A stretch of DNA of 58,094 bases. It comes from Rhodanobacter sp. ANJX3. Lineage in GTDB: Bacteria > Pseudomonadota > Gammaproteobacteria > Xanthomonadales > Rhodanobacteraceae. The notes below the pieces were generated by a model that worked only from the letters and a program-made list of their open reading frames with translations, did no database searches and was not told the origin of the DNA. This document shows, piece after piece, positions 57,607-58,094 of this stretch; position 1 is the stretch's first letter, and each line of letters opens with the position of its first letter. The position numbers were made by a program, and so were the translations under genes. The DNA lies in contig NZ_JACHCM010000013.1 of assembly GCF_014200755.1 (NCBI RefSeq), forward strand, positions 1-58,094, given 5' to 3'.

Positions 57607-57616
57607 ATCGCTGGAG

Positions 57617-58000
57617 TTAAGCGGCAGCGAAGCCTTCCGCCTTTGACGAGGCGTTAAGCTGCGGCCGGATAAATAGGTAAAGCAAAAGGATCGCAAGCAC
57701 AGCGCTCGCCAAGCGTAAAAGGTTGCCCAGCCAGCCGGTTGCAGCTGAATCTGAAACCGCGAACACAGTCCATGCGGCGTTAAGCGATGCGTGAAAAACC
57801 CAGCCACTCCAGACAGAATAGCCGCTTTGGGCGTCCAATACCGCGAACAAGATGCCACCGGCAAACGTGATTAAGAAGATCTGCAATGCGACCCCACTAC
57901 CACCCCCTGCGCCAAGCCAGTGGACGATACCGAAAACAACAGCCTGGAAAAGCGCCGCTGGAATAAACTTCCATTCGAGGGCCTTGCGAAAAAACACAAA
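57617..58000 (-). pseudogene. CPBP-family intramembrane protease, 5' part lost to an insertion
   Basis: The reading frame encodes the C-terminal half of a CPBP (Abi/CAAX-protease-like) membrane protein. Motif 2 is VVFGIVHW (F-X3-H) and motif 3 is HASLNAAW (H-X3-N), in membrane helices, with an Ala-rich tail. Motif 1 (EE-X3-R), which should precede FRKALEW, is missing, and the frame is cut at about 58000, where the IS3-like sequence begins. The nearest start left is GTG 57997. With a catalytic glutamate pair absent it should be inactive. Confidence 0.65.
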
Positions 58001-58094
58001 TGTAATGACCCACTGAAATCCTGCTCAGGTGTTACTTTCCCAAGGGAGCACCCCCATGAGCATCGTGATGGAAGAAGAAATCAAACGCTGGACC
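58001..58094 (+). mobile_element. Left end of an IS3-like insertion sequence (partial)
   Basis: TGTAATGACCCACTG at 58001 starts with the TG expected of IS3-family ends and directly interrupts the CPBP gene. A ribosome site (AAGGGAG) and the start of a transposase OrfA follow. The right end lies outside the window, so terminal repeats and target duplication cannot be checked. Confidence 0.6.
58056..58094 (+). CDS. IS3-like transposase OrfA, N-terminal fragment (cut by window edge)
   Basis: Thirteen codons, MSIVMEEEIKRWT, after an AAGGGAG site. The EEEIKRWT start resembles helix-turn-helix OrfA proteins of IS3-family elements, from memory. Too short for more. Confidence 0.5.
   Translation, partial: MSIVMEEEIKRWT

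Overview
The window looks like a chromosomal segment of a high-GC gammaproteobacterium close to the Xanthomonadales, most plausibly Rhodanobacteraceae (Dyella/Rhodanobacter/Luteibacter-like). This is inferred from GC-rich codon use, the serC-pheA-aroA and rnr-rlmB orders, FabV as enoyl-ACP reductase and an XAC0095-like protein. No species assignment can be made from the sequence alone.

Layout. 1-362: the 3' end of an IS5-like transposase, followed by a 266-bp MITE-like element with matching terminal inverted repeats and a shared TTA. 459-9482: an orphan hybrid histidine kinase, a large KatE-type catalase, gcvP under a tandem glycine riboswitch, and a DUF1348-type NTF2-like protein. 9588-13601: tRNA-Leu(CAG), then rnr-rlmB and a small membrane protein. 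13713-20966: a phosphate block, phoU-pstB-pstA-pstC and pstS on the minus strand, RNase T, and an OprD-like porin preceded by a near-consensus Pho box. 21144-29367: a minus-strand cluster of two-component system and tripartite RND efflux pump. 29466-32231: nudJ-mnmA-hflD-psiE. 32363-45742: housekeeping genes (clpS, clpA, infA, a PHA-system protein, an FHA protein, serC, pheA, aroA, kdsB, fabV, a low-molecular-weight tyrosine phosphatase, uvrC, pgsA). 45839-46305: two identical tRNA-Gly(GCC) genes and tRNA-Cys(GCA), each followed by a hairpin. 46371-58094: an accessory region with an EthD-like remnant, a possibly structured leader and an XAC0095-like gene, a GH3 glucosidase, an untracked 54-codon membrane-protein gene, a monoacylglycerol-lipase-like hydrolase, a frameshifted AraC-type membrane regulator, a minimal ethanolamine operon (eutB-eutC-eat), a lipoprotein hydrolase, and a CPBP protease gene cut by an IS3-like element at the right edge.

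How the genes work together. The Pst transporter, PhoU and the Pho-box porin form a phosphate-starvation unit spanning the outer and inner membranes. PsiE, a family named for phosphate starvation, sits instead in the tRNA-thiolation operon. The RR-HK-RND-MFP-OMF cluster is a self-contained, probably self-regulated export system. eutB-eutC-eat would import ethanolamine and cleave it to acetaldehyde and ammonia without a microcompartment. No clearly unprecedented multi-gene system was found. The best leads are the Pho-controlled OprD-like porin, the IS/MITE tandem, the XAC0095-like gene with its long leader, and the small genes and remnants in the last 12 kb.
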